Made by a program: the position numbers and the translations under genes. Below the pieces are notes generated by a model, which was not told the origin of the DNA, searched no databases, and saw only the letters and a program-made list of their open reading frames with translations. Shown here piece by piece: positions 8,840 to 22,535 of a stretch of 55,071 bases of DNA. Position 1 is the stretch's first letter. Every line of letters begins with the position of its first letter. Origin of the DNA: Gammaproteobacteria bacterium (GTDB taxonomy: Bacteria; Pseudomonadota; Gammaproteobacteria; Pseudomonadales; Azotimanducaceae); NCBI GenBank assembly GCA_028821125.1, contig JAPPHD010000140.1:1-55071 (forward strand), given 5' to 3'.

Positions 8840-11800
8840 ACAACGCCGGTTTCGTCCATCTGCGGGTTCACAGCGAGTATTCCATTGCCGACGGATTGAT
8901 TCGCCTGAAAGACCTCGCCCGGCGCGCGGCGGAGTTGTCCATGCCCGCGGTGGCCCTGACGGACCGCGGCAATCTCTACGGGCTCATGAAGTTCCACCGG
9001 GCCTGTACGGACAACGGCGTCAAACCCATAGCGGGTCTCGATATCCGCTGTCCGGAAAACGGCGGCGCGCCGGCTGCGCCGCCTCATGCGCCGGCAGACC
9101 CGACGGCCGGCGGGGAGGCCCGTGTCACGCTGCTCGCGTGCGGCGCTGCCGGCTACGGCAACCTGCTCAGCCTCGCATCGCTTGGGCACGGTGACCGCAA
9201 GCGATGGGGCATCGTCAGCCGCGAACAGCTTGCCGGCAACGCGGACGGGCTGATCGCGCTGTCCGGAGGCCGGGACGGCGAGATCGGCCGCGCCCTCCTG
9301 CGCGGGGATGCCCCGGGCGCGCGCCGGTCGGCCGAGTGGTGGGCCGGCCGGTTTCCCGAGCGCTTTTATGTCGAACTGCAGCGCACCGGCAGGCCGGAGG
9401 AGGAGCGCTACCTGCGGGACGCATTGCAGCTTGCCGCGGAATGCGACCTGCCGGTGGTCGCCACCAACGATGTCTGCTTCCTGGACCAGGACGACTTCGA
9501 GGCGCATGAAACCCGGGTCTGCATCCAGCAGGGCAGAACCCTCGACGACCCGCGCCGGGAGCGTCCGTACAGTTCGGCCCAGTACTTCAGGTCCGTAACG
9601 GAGATGGCAAGCCTGTTCGCCGATCTTCCGGAAGCCCTGGACAACTCCCTGGAAATCGCCCAACGCTGCACGGTCTGGCCAGACACCCACGAGACCTACC
9701 TGCCGAGCTACCCGGTGCCGGAGGGGGAGACGCTGGAAGCCTACCTGGCCAGGAAGGCTCGTTCCGGGCTGGCCGAACGCCTGGCGGAAGGCAGGTCGGC
9801 CGGGACCGGTGACGTGGATACGGAGGTCTACGAAGAGCGCCTGAAATACGAGCTGGACGTTATCCGGAAAATGGGGTTTCCAGGCTACTTTCTCGTGGTC
9901 ATGGAATTCATCGCCTGGGCACGAAGCCGGAAGATTCCCGTGGGCCCCGGGCGGGGTTCCGGCGCCGGCTCGCTGGTGGCTTACGCGCTCCGGATCACGG
10001 ACCTGGACCCCATCCGCCATGACCTGCTCTTCGAGCGGTTCCTGAACCCTGAGCGGGTGTCCCTGCCGGACTTCGACGTGGATTTCTGCATGGACGGCCG
10101 CGACCGGGTCATCGAGCACGTCACGGAGCGCTACGGCCGCGAGGCGGTCAGCCAGATCGTCACGTTCGGCACGATGGCGGCCAAGGCCGTGGTGCGGGAC
10201 GTGGCGCGTGCCCAGGGAAAACCTTACGGGCTGGGGGACAAGCTGTCCAAGATGGTGCCGTTCCAGGTGGGGATGACCCTCGAGAAGGCCATGCAGGAGA
10301 GCGCCGAGTTGAAGGCGTTCGTCGACGAGGACGAGGAAGCCGGCGAGATCATGGACATGGCGTTCAAGCTGGAGGGCATCGTGCGCAACGAGGGCCGGCA
10401 CGCGGGCGGTGTGGTTATTGCGCCGGACAACCTCGAGGGCTACGTGCCGGTGAGCGTGGACGAACTCGGCAGCGGCCTCGTCTCCCAGTTCGACAAGGAC
10501 GACGTCGAGCGCGCGGGGCTTGTAAAGTTCGACTTCCTGGGCCTGAAGACGCTGACGATCATCGACTGGACGGTCAAGGCCGTGAATGCGGAGCGGAACG
10601 GGGAGCACAATGGTGAAGAGCCGCTCTTGATCGAGAACATCCCCCTGGACGATCCGGCCACTTACAGCCTGTTGAGAAATGCGGCGACCACCGGCGTCTT
10701 CCAACTCGAATCCCGCGGCATGAAAGACCTGATCCGGGGGCTCAAGCCGGACAACATCGACGACATCATCGCCTCCATCGCCCTGTTCCGGCCGGGGCCG
10801 CTGCAATCCGGCGCGGTGGAGGAATACATCGACCGCAAGCATGGCAGGGAAAGGGTGACCTACCCCCATCCGGATCTGGAGCCGGTGCTCAGGAACACCT
10901 ACGGGGTGATGCTCTACCAGGAACAGGTGATGGAAACGGCGCGGGTGCTGGCGGGTTTCACCCTGGGCCAGGCAGACCTGCTGCGCCGGGCCATGGGGAA
11001 GAAGAAGCCGGAAGAAATGGAAAAGGTCCGCCGCCAGTTCGAGGAAGGCGCCGTCGGCAACGGGGTGGATGCGAGGCTCGCGAACGACCTGTTCGACCAG
11101 ATGGAGAAATTCGCCGGTTACGCCTTCAACAAGTCGCACTCGGCCGGCTATGCGCTGGTTTCGTACCAGACGGCCTGGCTGAAGGCGAACTTCCCCGCCC
11201 AGTTCATGGCGGCGACCCTGTCGGCGGACATGCAGAACATCGACAAGGTGGTCACGCTCGTCGATGAGGTGCGCAGCATGGGGTTGTCGCTGAAACCCCC
11301 GAACGTCAACCTGAGCCGGTACCGGTTCACCGTGGCCGACGGCGGCGTGGTCTATGGGCTCGGCGCCGTGCGCGGCGTCGGCGAGGGCCCGGTGGAAGCC
11401 ATAGAGGCGGCGCGGGCTTCCGGCCCGTTCCGGGATCTTGCCGGGTTCTGTGTGCGGGTGGACGCGAAGAAAGCGAACCGGCGGGTGGTGGAAGCGCTGA
11501 TACGGTGTGGAGCACTCGACGATTTCGCGCTCGCCGGGGAATCCCCGGGAGCGGTGCGGGCCCGGCTGTGGAGCGACCTCGATCAGGCCCTCAAGGGCGC
11601 GGACCAGGCGGCGCGCAATGCCGCCTCGGGGATGGCCGACATGTTCGGCGGCATCGATGCGGCGGCGCCGGCCCCGTCGACGGCGGGCGTGCGCCCCTGG
11701 GCGCCGGATGAGCGTCTGGAGGGGGAGAAACAGACCCTCGGATTCTACCTGACGGGCCATCCCATCGAATCGTACCTCGGTGAACTGAGCCGCTTCTGTA

Positions 11801-12348
11801 CCGGAATCGACGCCTTGCAGGCAGGCAGGGAACGGCAGGTCGTGGGCGGTACGGTATTGAGCCTGCGCACCCGCCGGGGCCGCCGCGGCGATACGATGGG
11901 GTTCGCCGTTATCGACGACCGCTCGGGCCGCATGGAAGCGTCGTTCTTTGCCGAGGTGTACGAACGGGACAGGAACAAACTGGAAAAAGACAGTCTCGTC
12001 ATCCTAGAGGGCGAGGTGCAGAAAGACGACTACACCGACGGCTACAAGCTGGTGGCCCAGCGAGCCCTGACCATGGAGGAAGCGCGGGGCCGGTTCTCGG
12101 ACGGGTTGCGCATCAACTTGCGCGACGATGACCCCGCCGCGGATACCGCCGGGCGCCTGAAGGCGGCGCTCGAGCCCCATGTCAGCGAGAACGGCGGCTG
12201 CCCTGTCAGCGTCTGCTACAGCTCGCATGGCGCGGAAGCGCAGGTTCGCCTGGGCCCCGGCTGGCGGGTTCGGGGAAGCGACGAAATGCTCTCGCGGTTG
12301 AGGTCCGAATTCGGCCCCGAGAGCGTGGCCTTCCACTACTCCCGCTGA
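8836..12348 (+). CDS. dnaE: DNA polymerase III alpha subunit
   Basis: Catalytic subunit of the replicative C-family polymerase. GTG 8836 overlaps the rnhB stop. The 1,170-residue length matches E. coli DnaE (1,160). Visible in order: the PHP domain (starting [15 protein letters not shown]), the palm with [14 protein letters not shown] and catalytic aspartates in [15 protein letters not shown], a further catalytic aspartate in [10 protein letters not shown], fingers, helix-hairpin-helix region, and a C-terminal OB fold ([22 protein letters not shown]). The accA gene that follows dnaE in E. coli and Pseudomonas is missing here; tilS comes next. Confidence 0.97.
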   Translation: MNNAGFVHLRVHSEYSIADGLIRLKDLARRAAELSMPAVALTDRGNLYGLMKFHRACTDNGVKPIAGLDIRCPENGGAPAAPPHAPADPTAGGEARVTLLACGAAGYGNLLSLASLGHGDRKRWGIVSREQLAGNADGLIALSGGRDGEIGRALLRGDAPGARRSAEWWAGRFPERFYVELQRTGRPEEERYLRDALQLAAECDLPVVATNDVCFLDQDDFEAHETRVCIQQGRTLDDPRRERPYSSAQYFRSVTEMASLFADLPEALDNSLEIAQRCTVWPDTHETYLPSYPVPEGETLEAYLARKARSGLAERLAEGRSAGTGDVDTEVYEERLKYELDVIRKMGFPGYFLVVMEFIAWARSRKIPVGPGRGSGAGSLVAYALRITDLDPIRHDLLFERFLNPERVSLPDFDVDFCMDGRDRVIEHVTERYGREAVSQIVTFGTMAAKAVVRDVARAQGKPYGLGDKLSKMVPFQVGMTLEKAMQESAELKAFVDEDEEAGEIMDMAFKLEGIVRNEGRHAGGVVIAPDNLEGYVPVSVDELGSGLVSQFDKDDVERAGLVKFDFLGLKTLTIIDWTVKAVNAERNGEHNGEEPLLIENIPLDDPATYSLLRNAATTGVFQLESRGMKDLIRGLKPDNIDDIIASIALFRPGPLQSGAVEEYIDRKHGRERVTYPHPDLEPVLRNTYGVMLYQEQVMETARVLAGFTLGQADLLRRAMGKKKPEEMEKVRRQFEEGAVGNGVDARLANDLFDQMEKFAGYAFNKSHSAGYALVSYQTAWLKANFPAQFMAATLSADMQNIDKVVTLVDEVRSMGLSLKPPNVNLSRYRFTVADGGVVYGLGAVRGVGEGPVEAIEAARASGPFRDLAGFCVRVDAKKANRRVVEALIRCGALDDFALAGESPGAVRARLWSDLDQALKGADQAARNAASGMADMFGGIDAAAPAPSTAGVRPWAPDERLEGEKQTLGFYLTGHPIESYLGELSRFCTGIDALQAGRERQVVGGTVLSLRTRRGRRGDTMGFAVIDDRSGRMEASFFAEVYERDRNKLEKDSLVILEGEVQKDDYTDGYKLVAQRALTMEEARGRFSDGLRINLRDDDPAADTAGRLKAALEPHVSENGGCPVSVCYSSHGAEAQVRLGPGWRVRGSDEMLSRLRSEFGPESVAFHYSR

Positions 12349-12372
12349 CCGGCCCGCGGTCATTCGACGACC

Positions 12373-13650
12373 TTGAACGCGCCGCCTGTCGATCTCGAGG
12401 AAAAGCTGCGGTCTCAACTCGCGGAGTTTCCGTACCGGCGGCTGTACGTCGGTTTTTCCGGGGGTCTTGATTCCACGGTCCTGCTTCATGTCGGCCGGGC
12501 CGTGCAGGCCGATATCACGGCCTTGCATGTCAATCATGGCCTGCAACCCGACGCGGTTCGCTGGGAAAGCCACTGCAGCGAATTCTGTGGGCAACTGGGC
12601 GTCCGATTCGTGAGTTCGCGCGCCGAACCCGGCAATGGCAGCGAGGGGGCCGCTCGTGCCGCCCGCTATGCGGTGTTCGACAATCGGCTGGACGTCGACG
12701 ACCTGCTGCTGCTGGGCCACCATGAGGATGACCAGGCGGAGACCGTGCTGATGCGACTTGTCCAGGGCCGCGCGCCGCTCGGCATGCCACGGACCCGGCG
12801 CCTCCATTGCGGAGCCCGAATCCTGCGCCCGTGGCTCGCGACACCCAAGGAAGCCCTGTTGCGCCATGCCCGGGAGGCCGGGCTCGACTGGGTTGAAGAC
12901 CCTTCCAATGCGCGGGTGGACCACGACCGGAATTTCCTGCGCCGCGAGATCGTTCCCAGGCTGGCCGGCCGCTGGCCGGACGTGGGGAAGACCCTGGCCG
13001 CGAGTGCGGCGATGCAGTTCGCCCGCGATGCGTTGCTCGATCACCTGGCCGACGGCGTTTCGGCCGCCCCCCCGGTGGCCGGAACCACGCCCGACGGTGG
13101 CGGGGAACTCGCCTTGCGGGAGTTTCCGGCGGAGCTCCGCGTGCCGGTACTTCAGCTCTGGTTGCGAGGCCTGGGTGAATTCTCCACGCCCGGCAATGCG
13201 CTCGCGGAATTTGCCCGGCAGTTCGATGCGCCCCCGGATGCCCACCCGCGGCTCGACCTTCGGCACGGCGTGCTTCGACGTCATGGCGAAAAGGCGGTGT
13301 ACACCGGGCCGGATTTCGAGCTCCACCCCAGATATCGGCTCGACCTGCCGGGCGTGCTGGCATTGCCGCACGGGATCCTGTCGGTGGAGCGGCAAGCCCT
13401 GGGATTCCATGCCGCCGGCCCGCTCGAGGTGCGGTTCCGCGGCGGCGGGGAACGCCTGCGCTCACGCGGGCGAACCCGGTCCGTGAAGAAACTCCTGCAC
13501 GGTGCGGGGGTACCGCCCTGGCAGCGGCGTACCTGGCCCCTGGTCTATTCCGGAGACGCACTGATCTGCATCCCCGGCATCGCCATCGCGGACTCTCCCG
13601 AAAGGGAACCGCGCTGGCGTGTTGCCTGGCATCCGGAAATCAATCGCTGA
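12373..13650 (+). CDS. tilS: tRNA(Ile)-lysidine synthetase TilS
   Basis: Modifies C34 of the minor tRNA-Ile(CAU) to lysidine, switching decoding from AUG to AUA. The frame begins at TTG 12373, 24 bases after dnaE; no better-placed ATG or GTG precedes the ATP-binding motif, so a TTG start is likely. VGFSGGLDSTVLLH (about residues 28-41) is the PP-loop SGGxDS motif of N-type ATP pyrophosphatases. GHHEDDQAETVLMRL and DPSNARVDHDRNFLRREI are characteristic of TilS. The C-terminal lysidine-synthetase domain (about 350-425) is present. The length of 425 fits the family. Confidence 0.94.
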   Translation: MNAPPVDLEEKLRSQLAEFPYRRLYVGFSGGLDSTVLLHVGRAVQADITALHVNHGLQPDAVRWESHCSEFCGQLGVRFVSSRAEPGNGSEGAARAARYAVFDNRLDVDDLLLLGHHEDDQAETVLMRLVQGRAPLGMPRTRRLHCGARILRPWLATPKEALLRHAREAGLDWVEDPSNARVDHDRNFLRREIVPRLAGRWPDVGKTLAASAAMQFARDALLDHLADGVSAAPPVAGTTPDGGGELALREFPAELRVPVLQLWLRGLGEFSTPGNALAEFARQFDAPPDAHPRLDLRHGVLRRHGEKAVYTGPDFELHPRYRLDLPGVLALPHGILSVERQALGFHAAGPLEVRFRGGGERLRSRGRTRSVKKLLHGAGVPPWQRRTWPLVYSGDALICIPGIAIADSPEREPRWRVAWHPEINR

Positions 13651-13739
13651 CTACGAGATGGCCCGGCCCGGCGGAAAAACGGCGATCGGGAGCGAACCTG
13701 GCGCGTTCCGCAACCCGATCCGTGAATGAGGGGTCTGGT

Positions 13740-13768
13740 TTGTCCTTACGGGCGTGTTTTGCTATTGT
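13740..13768 (+). promoter_or_regulatory. Candidate sigma-70 promoter for pyrG
   Basis: TTGTCC at 13740-13745 and TATTGT at 13763-13768 are separated by 17 bases in the 237-base gap between tilS and pyrG. Each hexamer matches four of six consensus positions. The gap is one of the longest in the core half, supporting a new transcription start here. No strong intrinsic terminator was seen after tilS. Confidence 0.4.
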
Positions 13769-13875
13769 TTAATCCCATCTTGGCCACCGGCCGAATCGTT
13801 TCGAGATCGACGGCAACGTCTCGCATCCATTCGTGAAGGTGGCTGTCCGGCCGGGGCATTGGTCCGGGCCGATAA

Positions 13876-18081
<4,206 letters not shown>

Positions 18082-18111
18082 CCCGCGTGGGCCATAGAAG
18101 GCGAACGCGAC

Positions 18112-18777
18112 GTGAACCGCTTTGACCCCGTCGGCATCGGCATGACCTCCCGGCGAACCCGGGAACGCCTGGTGTCGCGCCTGGAGGAGCAGGGAATCAC
18201 CCACCCGGACGTTCTCGATGCGTTTTCTGCCACGCCCCGCCACATCTTCATCGAAGAAGCGCTGGCGCATCGTGCCTATGAAGATACGGCCCTGCCCATC
18301 GGCCACGGCCAGACCATCTCGCAGCCGCTGATCGTGGCGCTCATGACGGCAACGCTCTTGAACGTGCCACGGCCCAGGATTCTCGAGGTGGGAACGGGTT
18401 CCGGCTATCAGGCGGCCATCCTGGCCGGACTCTGCCGCCGGGTGTTCACGATCGAGCGTATCGAATCCCTGGCGGGCCGTGCACAGGAACGTTTCGATGC
18501 GCTGTCGCTCAACAACGTGGTCGCCAAGACCGGAGACGGCTATCTCGGCTGGCCGGAGCAGGCGCCTTTTGACGGCATACTGGTGACCGCGGCGCCCCGC
18601 GGCATCCCCGAAGCGCTGCTCGACCAGCTTGACGAAGGCGGGCGGATGGTATTGCCGGTGGGTGGAGGCGATGTGCAGGAACTCCGGGTCATCGACCGGA
18701 GTGCGGGCGGATTCGAGGAAACCGTCGTCAAGCAGGTGCGTTTCGTGCCGCTCCTGAAGGGAGTGCGGGGCTCGTGA
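18112..18777 (+). CDS. pcm: Protein-L-isoaspartate O-methyltransferase
   Basis: Repairs isoaspartyl residues in aged proteins using S-adenosylmethionine. The 221-residue protein begins at GTG 18112; an in-frame ATG 30 bases downstream is an alternative. IGHGQTISQPLIVALM and the SAM-binding ILEVGTGSGYQAAIL are diagnostic, and VTAAPRGIPEALLDQL matches the family. In many gammaproteobacteria pcm stands between surE and nlpD; here surE is missing and a DUF368 gene is inserted before nlpD. Confidence 0.93.
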   Translation: MNRFDPVGIGMTSRRTRERLVSRLEEQGITHPDVLDAFSATPRHIFIEEALAHRAYEDTALPIGHGQTISQPLIVALMTATLLNVPRPRILEVGTGSGYQAAILAGLCRRVFTIERIESLAGRAQERFDALSLNNVVAKTGDGYLGWPEQAPFDGILVTAAPRGIPEALLDQLDEGGRMVLPVGGGDVQELRVIDRSAGGFEETVVKQVRFVPLLKGVRGS

Positions 18778-19673
18778 CGGATGCCGGTGCGCCGGGCGGG
18801 CGCGACGCGGGGGCCTGGACGGGCATTCTGGTGCGCGGTGCGGCCATGGGCGTGGCGGAAGTCGTTCCCGGCGTATCCGGTGGCACCATTGCCTTCGTGA
18901 CGGGTATCTATCGGGAACTGATCGCCAGCCTTGCCGCGTTCTCGCCGAAGACCCTGCCCTGGCTCGTCACCGACCCCCGGCTCTTCTGGCGGCACCACAA
19001 CCTGGGCTTTCTGGCCTGTCTCGGCAGCGGCATGCTGGTGAGCGTCCTGCTGCTGGCCCGTGCGATTACCGCCGCCATCGAGACGGTCCCGACCCTGGTC
19101 TGGGGATTCTTCTTCGGACTTGTGCTTTTCTCGGTGTTCGACATCGGCCGCGCCCGCCCGCCGGTCATCCTGTCGACCCTGGGTGTGGCGGGGCTGCTGC
19201 TCGGCGCGGCGACCGGGCTCCTCGATCCCGTGGGTACCGATCCGACCTATCCGGCCTATTTCCTCGGCGGGGCGCTGGCGGTATGCGCCTGGCTGCTGCC
19301 GGCGGTCTCCGGCAGTTTTCTCCTTGTCGTGCTGGGCCTGTACGCCGACGTCCTCGCAGCCGCGGCGTCGTTGAACCTGCCGGTGCTGGCGGTGTTCGTT
19401 CTCGGGATGGCGACCGGCATTGCGCTCTTCGCCAGGCTGCTCAAATACCTGATGGACCGTTTTGTCGAGCCGGTGCTGGGATTCCTGACGGGCTTCATGG
19501 CGGGAGCGCTGGTCAACCTGTGGCCCTGGCAGGCGGGCGGCGCGCTGCTTTCTCCGGGCGCCTGGAGTGAAACTTCCGGTTCACCGGCACGGGTCGGGCT
19601 CACCCTTGCCATGATGATAGCCGGCGCGGTGGCTTTGTGGCTGCTCGCCAGGCTCAGATTTCAGGGATCGTGA
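18774..19673 (+). CDS. DUF368 membrane protein, probable polyprenyl-phosphate translocase
   Basis: A 299-residue polytopic inner-membrane protein with about eight or nine hydrophobic segments. The N-terminal RGAAMGVAEVVPGVSGGTIAF segment and the internally similar LLPAVSGSFLLVVLGLY are the paired PGVSGG-type motifs of DUF368. Members of DUF368 (PopT) have been linked to recycling undecaprenyl phosphate across the membrane; applying that role here is family-based inference. GTG 18774 overlaps the pcm stop and the 3' end overlaps nlpD, so it is coupled to a cell-wall-related neighbour, which fits a lipid-carrier role. Confidence 0.85.
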   Translation: MTDAGAPGGRDAGAWTGILVRGAAMGVAEVVPGVSGGTIAFVTGIYRELIASLAAFSPKTLPWLVTDPRLFWRHHNLGFLACLGSGMLVSVLLLARAITAAIETVPTLVWGFFFGLVLFSVFDIGRARPPVILSTLGVAGLLLGAATGLLDPVGTDPTYPAYFLGGALAVCAWLLPAVSGSFLLVVLGLYADVLAAAASLNLPVLAVFVLGMATGIALFARLLKYLMDRFVEPVLGFLTGFMAGALVNLWPWQAGGALLSPGAWSETSGSPARVGLTLAMMIAGAVALWLLARLRFQGS

Positions 19674-20452
19674 TGGCGTCGGGGCCCCGTCGCCTGACCA
19701 TGGCCCTGCGCGGCCTGCTCGCGCTGCTGCTGGTCTTTGCCTGGGCAGGATGCGCGACGCCCGGAAGCCCCGTCGTCGTGGAACGGGGGCCGTCGCCGGA
19801 GCGCAGCTCAACGCCCGCGCCGCGCACCGCAGCCATCCCGCGCTCCGGCATCCACGTCGTCAGGCGCGGAGATACGCTGTACTCCATCGCCTGGCGGTAC
19901 GGCCTGGACCTGAACCGCCTGGCGAGGAACAACCGCATCGGGCCGCCCTACACCATCTATCCCGGCCAGAGGCTGCGCCTGACGGGGCCGGCGGTGGCAA
20001 AAACACTTCCGCGAACGCCCCCGAGATCGTCCAGGCCGCCTCCCCGGAAGCCGGCCCCGGCCACACCGGCTCCGCAGACTCCCTCATCTGGGCTGGTCTG
20101 GCAATGGCCCGCATCGAGCCCGGTCGTGCGCGAGTTCGGGGGCGCCAGCAAGGGCCTCGATTTCGAAATGAATGCCGGTTCACCGGTCAAGGCGGCGGCC
20201 GTGGGCGAGGTCGTCTATGCCGGGTCCGGGCTCGGCGGCTATGAACGCCTGGTGATCGTCAAGCACAACGACAGCTATCTTTCGGCCTACAGTCTCAACC
20301 AGCCCTTCACCGTCAGGGAGGGGCAGCGCGTCAACGGCGGCCAGCGCATCGCCAGCATCGGCCGGGGTTCATCGAAGCTGCGCACGCTGCATTTCGAGAT
20401 CCGGCGCGACGGCGATCCCGTGAGCCCGAGGTCACTGTTGCGGCGCAAGTAG
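19673..20452 (+). CDS. nlpD: NlpD-like LysM/M23 lipoprotein
   Basis: Envelope lipoprotein that in E. coli activates the amidase AmiC at the septum. ATG 19673 overlaps the DUF368 stop (TGATG); GTG 19670 is also possible. The 259-residue product has a hydrophobic leader and a lipobox-like WAGC, although tryptophan at -3 is unusual. A LysM domain follows (about residues 60-105, with HVVRRGDTLYSIAWRYG), then a Pro-rich linker and a C-terminal LytM domain (about 150-255). The LytM domain lacks the zinc-binding histidines, reading KGLDFEM and SAYSLNQ, so it is presumably a non-catalytic activator. rpoS does not follow it. Confidence 0.9.
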   Translation: MASGPRRLTMALRGLLALLLVFAWAGCATPGSPVVVERGPSPERSSTPAPRTAAIPRSGIHVVRRGDTLYSIAWRYGLDLNRLARNNRIGPPYTIYPGQRLRLTGPAVAKTLPRTPPRSSRPPPRKPAPATPAPQTPSSGLVWQWPASSPVVREFGGASKGLDFEMNAGSPVKAAAVGEVVYAGSGLGGYERLVIVKHNDSYLSAYSLNQPFTVREGQRVNGGQRIASIGRGSSKLRTLHFEIRRDGDPVSPRSLLRRK

Positions 20453-20513
20453 TCTGAGGTTGGGCCGCGGACATCTGCAGGCCAAGTGCGGCGAATCTTT
20501 CGGAGCGGCAACC

Positions 20514-21476
20514 ATGATTCTGAAACTGGGGACCGAGGAATCCATGAAGCTTGCATTGGCCGGCGGCAAGGGGGCGAGCCTCGGCAGGCTGGTCCGGGCG
20601 GACTTTCCCGTACCCCCTGGCTTCGTGGTGACTACGCAAGCGTATACCGCCTACCTGGCCGCGAACGACTTGCAGCCGCGCATCGACGGGATTCTCAACG
20701 GCGTCGATTTTGCGTACCCGGAACAGGTGGAGCGGGAGACCGCGCGTATCCGCGATCTGTTCCGGGACGCCGCGATTCCCAAGCGGCTGGCGGGTGAGAT
20801 TCGGGAGGTCTACAGGTCGCTGGGTGACGATCCGTTTGTCGCCGTGCGTTCCTCCGGTACGGCGGAAGATCTGGCCGGGGCGTCCTTTGCGGGGCAGTAC
20901 GACACCTATCTCGACATCCGCGGCGCGCCGGCGCTGCTCGATGCGCTGCGCCGCTGCTGGGCATCGATGTGGACGGGGCGGGCGGTGGCGTACCGTCACC
21001 GGCACGGATTCGACGGGGAACAACCGAGTATCGCGGTGGTGGTCCAGGCGATGGTGGAAGCGGATGTCTCCGGCGTAATGTTCGTCGGCAACCCGATGAA
21101 CGCGCGAGCCGACGAGATCGTGGTGAACGCGAGTTGGGGGCTTGGCGAGGCGGTGGTCTCGGGTTTGGTCAACCCGGATGAGTACATCCTGGACGCGAAG
21201 ACCGGCAAGCCCAAGGCGCGGCGCATGGGCGACAAGGCGCTGACCATCCGGCGCGGCGCTGGGCCGGAGGGAGGTACAGTGCGGGTTCCAACCGAGCCCG
21301 CGCTTCAGGCGCGCCTGACGCTGAACGACGAGCAGCTCGAGGAATTGGCGGCGCTGGGAGCAAAGGCGACGGCGTTTTACGGCGGGTTGCCGCAGGATCT
21401 GGAATGGGCGCTGTCCGGGGGACGCTTCTGCCTGCTCCAGTCCCGCCCGATCACCGGCGTGGATTTCTCCCGGTAG
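20514..21476 (+). CDS. Stand-alone ATP-grasp (PPDK_N) subunit of a split dikinase-type phosphotransferase
   Basis: ATG 20514 follows a GGAG site and gives 320 residues, which is a complete PEP/pyruvate-binding ATP-grasp domain and nothing more. Motifs in order: GGKGASLGRL (residues 19-28), VPPGFVVTT, VRSSGTAEDLAGASFAGQ, QAMVEADVSGVMFVGNP, NASWGLGEAVVSG, and DLEWAL with the terminal LLQSRPIT. Full-length PEP synthases and rifampicin phosphotransferases continue from this point into central and swivelling-histidine domains; here the protein stops eight residues later. The missing half is found at 39,860-41,548. The nearest architectural precedent known to me is phenylphosphate synthase, whose ATP-binding and histidine parts are separate proteins. 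The substrate is unknown. It begins 61 bases after nlpD and marks the start of the accessory half. Confidence 0.85.
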   Translation: MILKLGTEESMKLALAGGKGASLGRLVRADFPVPPGFVVTTQAYTAYLAANDLQPRIDGILNGVDFAYPEQVERETARIRDLFRDAAIPKRLAGEIREVYRSLGDDPFVAVRSSGTAEDLAGASFAGQYDTYLDIRGAPALLDALRRCWASMWTGRAVAYRHRHGFDGEQPSIAVVVQAMVEADVSGVMFVGNPMNARADEIVVNASWGLGEAVVSGLVNPDEYILDAKTGKPKARRMGDKALTIRRGAGPEGGTVRVPTEPALQARLTLNDEQLEELAALGAKATAFYGGLPQDLEWALSGGRFCLLQSRPITGVDFSR

Positions 21477-21477
21477 T

Positions 21478-21491
21478 TAGACAGATGCCTA
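21478..21491. promoter_or_regulatory. Palindromic operator (site e) over the -10 of the SDR gene
   Basis: TAGACA-GA-TGCCTA matches the TRGACA-N2-TGTCTA palindrome seen upstream of other accessory units with one mismatch in the right arm. It begins two bases after the stop of the ATP-grasp gene. Its last bases overlap TATAAT (21,490-21,495), a perfect -10 hexamer, so binding here would be expected to repress the downstream SDR gene. Confidence 0.55.
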
Positions 21492-21527
21492 TAATTCCTT
21501 CGCGGCGTGTTCGAGTTTGGTGAGGTC

Positions 21528-22343
21528 ATGAAACTGAAAGACCGGATCGCGGTGATTACCGGTGGGGGCACCGGCATGGGGGCCGGCGCCGCTCGGGTGC
21601 TGGCGGCGCAGGGAGTCACTGCCTGTCTGCTCGGCCGTCGGCTGCAGGTGCTCAAGGACACCGCGGCAGCGGTCGGTGGAGGCGCCTTTCAATGCGATGT
21701 GTCGGACCCGGAGGCGCTCGACGCCGTATTCGATGCCATCGGGGACCGGTTCGGCACTCCGCGGCTACTGGTTCATGCCGCCGCCAACGGCAGTATGCCG
21801 CCGCTCCTTGCAGGGCGGGGTAAAGCCTGCTCCAGGGAGGCGCTGCGCGAGATTGTTGAAACCAATGTTCTCGGCACACTGTATGTCAACCAGGTGTTTG
21901 CCGATCGTTTGAGCCGAATCGAGCGGATGGAGGACGGCCTGCGCGGCCTGATCGTCAACGTTTCCTCGATCGGAGCGCTCGACGGCGTGGTCGGTAGCAG
22001 CTATGTCACGTCAAAGGCCGCGGTCAACGGCCTGTGCCTGAGCCTGGCCCGCGAGTTGAGCGGGTACGGCATCCGCGTCATGACCATAGCGCCCGGGGGT
22101 ATCGATACGCCGATGTTCCGACGGGGTGCCAACGAGGCCGTCCACGAACTGGTCGCTTCGACGGTACCGGCGCTGGAGCGTTTGGGCACCCCGCTCGAGT
22201 TCGGAGACCTGGTGCGGCACATCTGCGAAAACGACTACCTCAACGGCTCGATCATCCGCCTTGATGGCGGCATGCGGATTCCGTTTGTGAAAAACGTAGG
22301 TAAAGACACGGCAGTGCTCGAGCAGGCGGATGACAGGGGTTGA
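21528..22343 (+). CDS. Short-chain dehydrogenase/reductase (SDR)
   Basis: NAD(P)-dependent classical SDR of 271 residues. I chose ATG 21528 (TGAGG site at -10), starting MKLKDRIAVITGGGTGMG; an in-frame GTG at 21,507 would add seven residues. The cofactor motif TGGGTGMG, the NVSSIG serine and SYVTSK (YxxxK) are present. The C-terminal half (GIRVMTIAPGGIDTPMF, NGSIIRLDGGMRIP) resembles type-2 3-hydroxyacyl-CoA dehydrogenases (HSD10-like), so an alcohol or 3-hydroxyacyl-CoA oxidation is plausible. The substrate cannot be read from sequence. It lies under operator e and next to the split phosphotransferase subunit. Confidence 0.88.
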   Translation: MKLKDRIAVITGGGTGMGAGAARVLAAQGVTACLLGRRLQVLKDTAAAVGGGAFQCDVSDPEALDAVFDAIGDRFGTPRLLVHAAANGSMPPLLAGRGKACSREALREIVETNVLGTLYVNQVFADRLSRIERMEDGLRGLIVNVSSIGALDGVVGSSYVTSKAAVNGLCLSLARELSGYGIRVMTIAPGGIDTPMFRRGANEAVHELVASTVPALERLGTPLEFGDLVRHICENDYLNGSIIRLDGGMRIPFVKNVGKDTAVLEQADDRG

Positions 22344-22425
22344 CGTTCACCTGGTTTCAGGGTCGCCGCCAGAGCCATCGGGCCGACTCCGAACACCGGC
22401 ATCCCGGCGCCACAAAGTGCGTTTA

Positions 22426-22454
22426 TTGACAACCACGCCGGCTGCCGCTAGTTT
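22426..22454 (+). promoter_or_regulatory. Candidate promoter for the small protein-ferredoxin unit
   Basis: A perfect -35 hexamer TTGACA (22,426-22,431) is followed 17 bases later by TAGTTT (22,449-22,454), a weak -10. Operator a begins five bases downstream, at or near the transcription start. Confidence 0.4.
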
Positions 22455-22458
22455 TCTA

Positions 22459-22472
22459 TAGACATGTGTTGA
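22459..22472. promoter_or_regulatory. Palindromic operator (site a)
   Basis: TAGACA-TG-TGTTGA, with flanking TA bases extending the dyad. The left arm is identical to sites b and e and the spacing is the same. It lies immediately downstream of the candidate promoter for the small protein and ferredoxin genes. Confidence 0.55.
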
Positions 22473-22535
22473 TATACAGGATTCGTGTTCTCAGTGGTCG
22501 ATCTGCGGCCCTGTGCCTGGTAGCGGGAGGAATTC

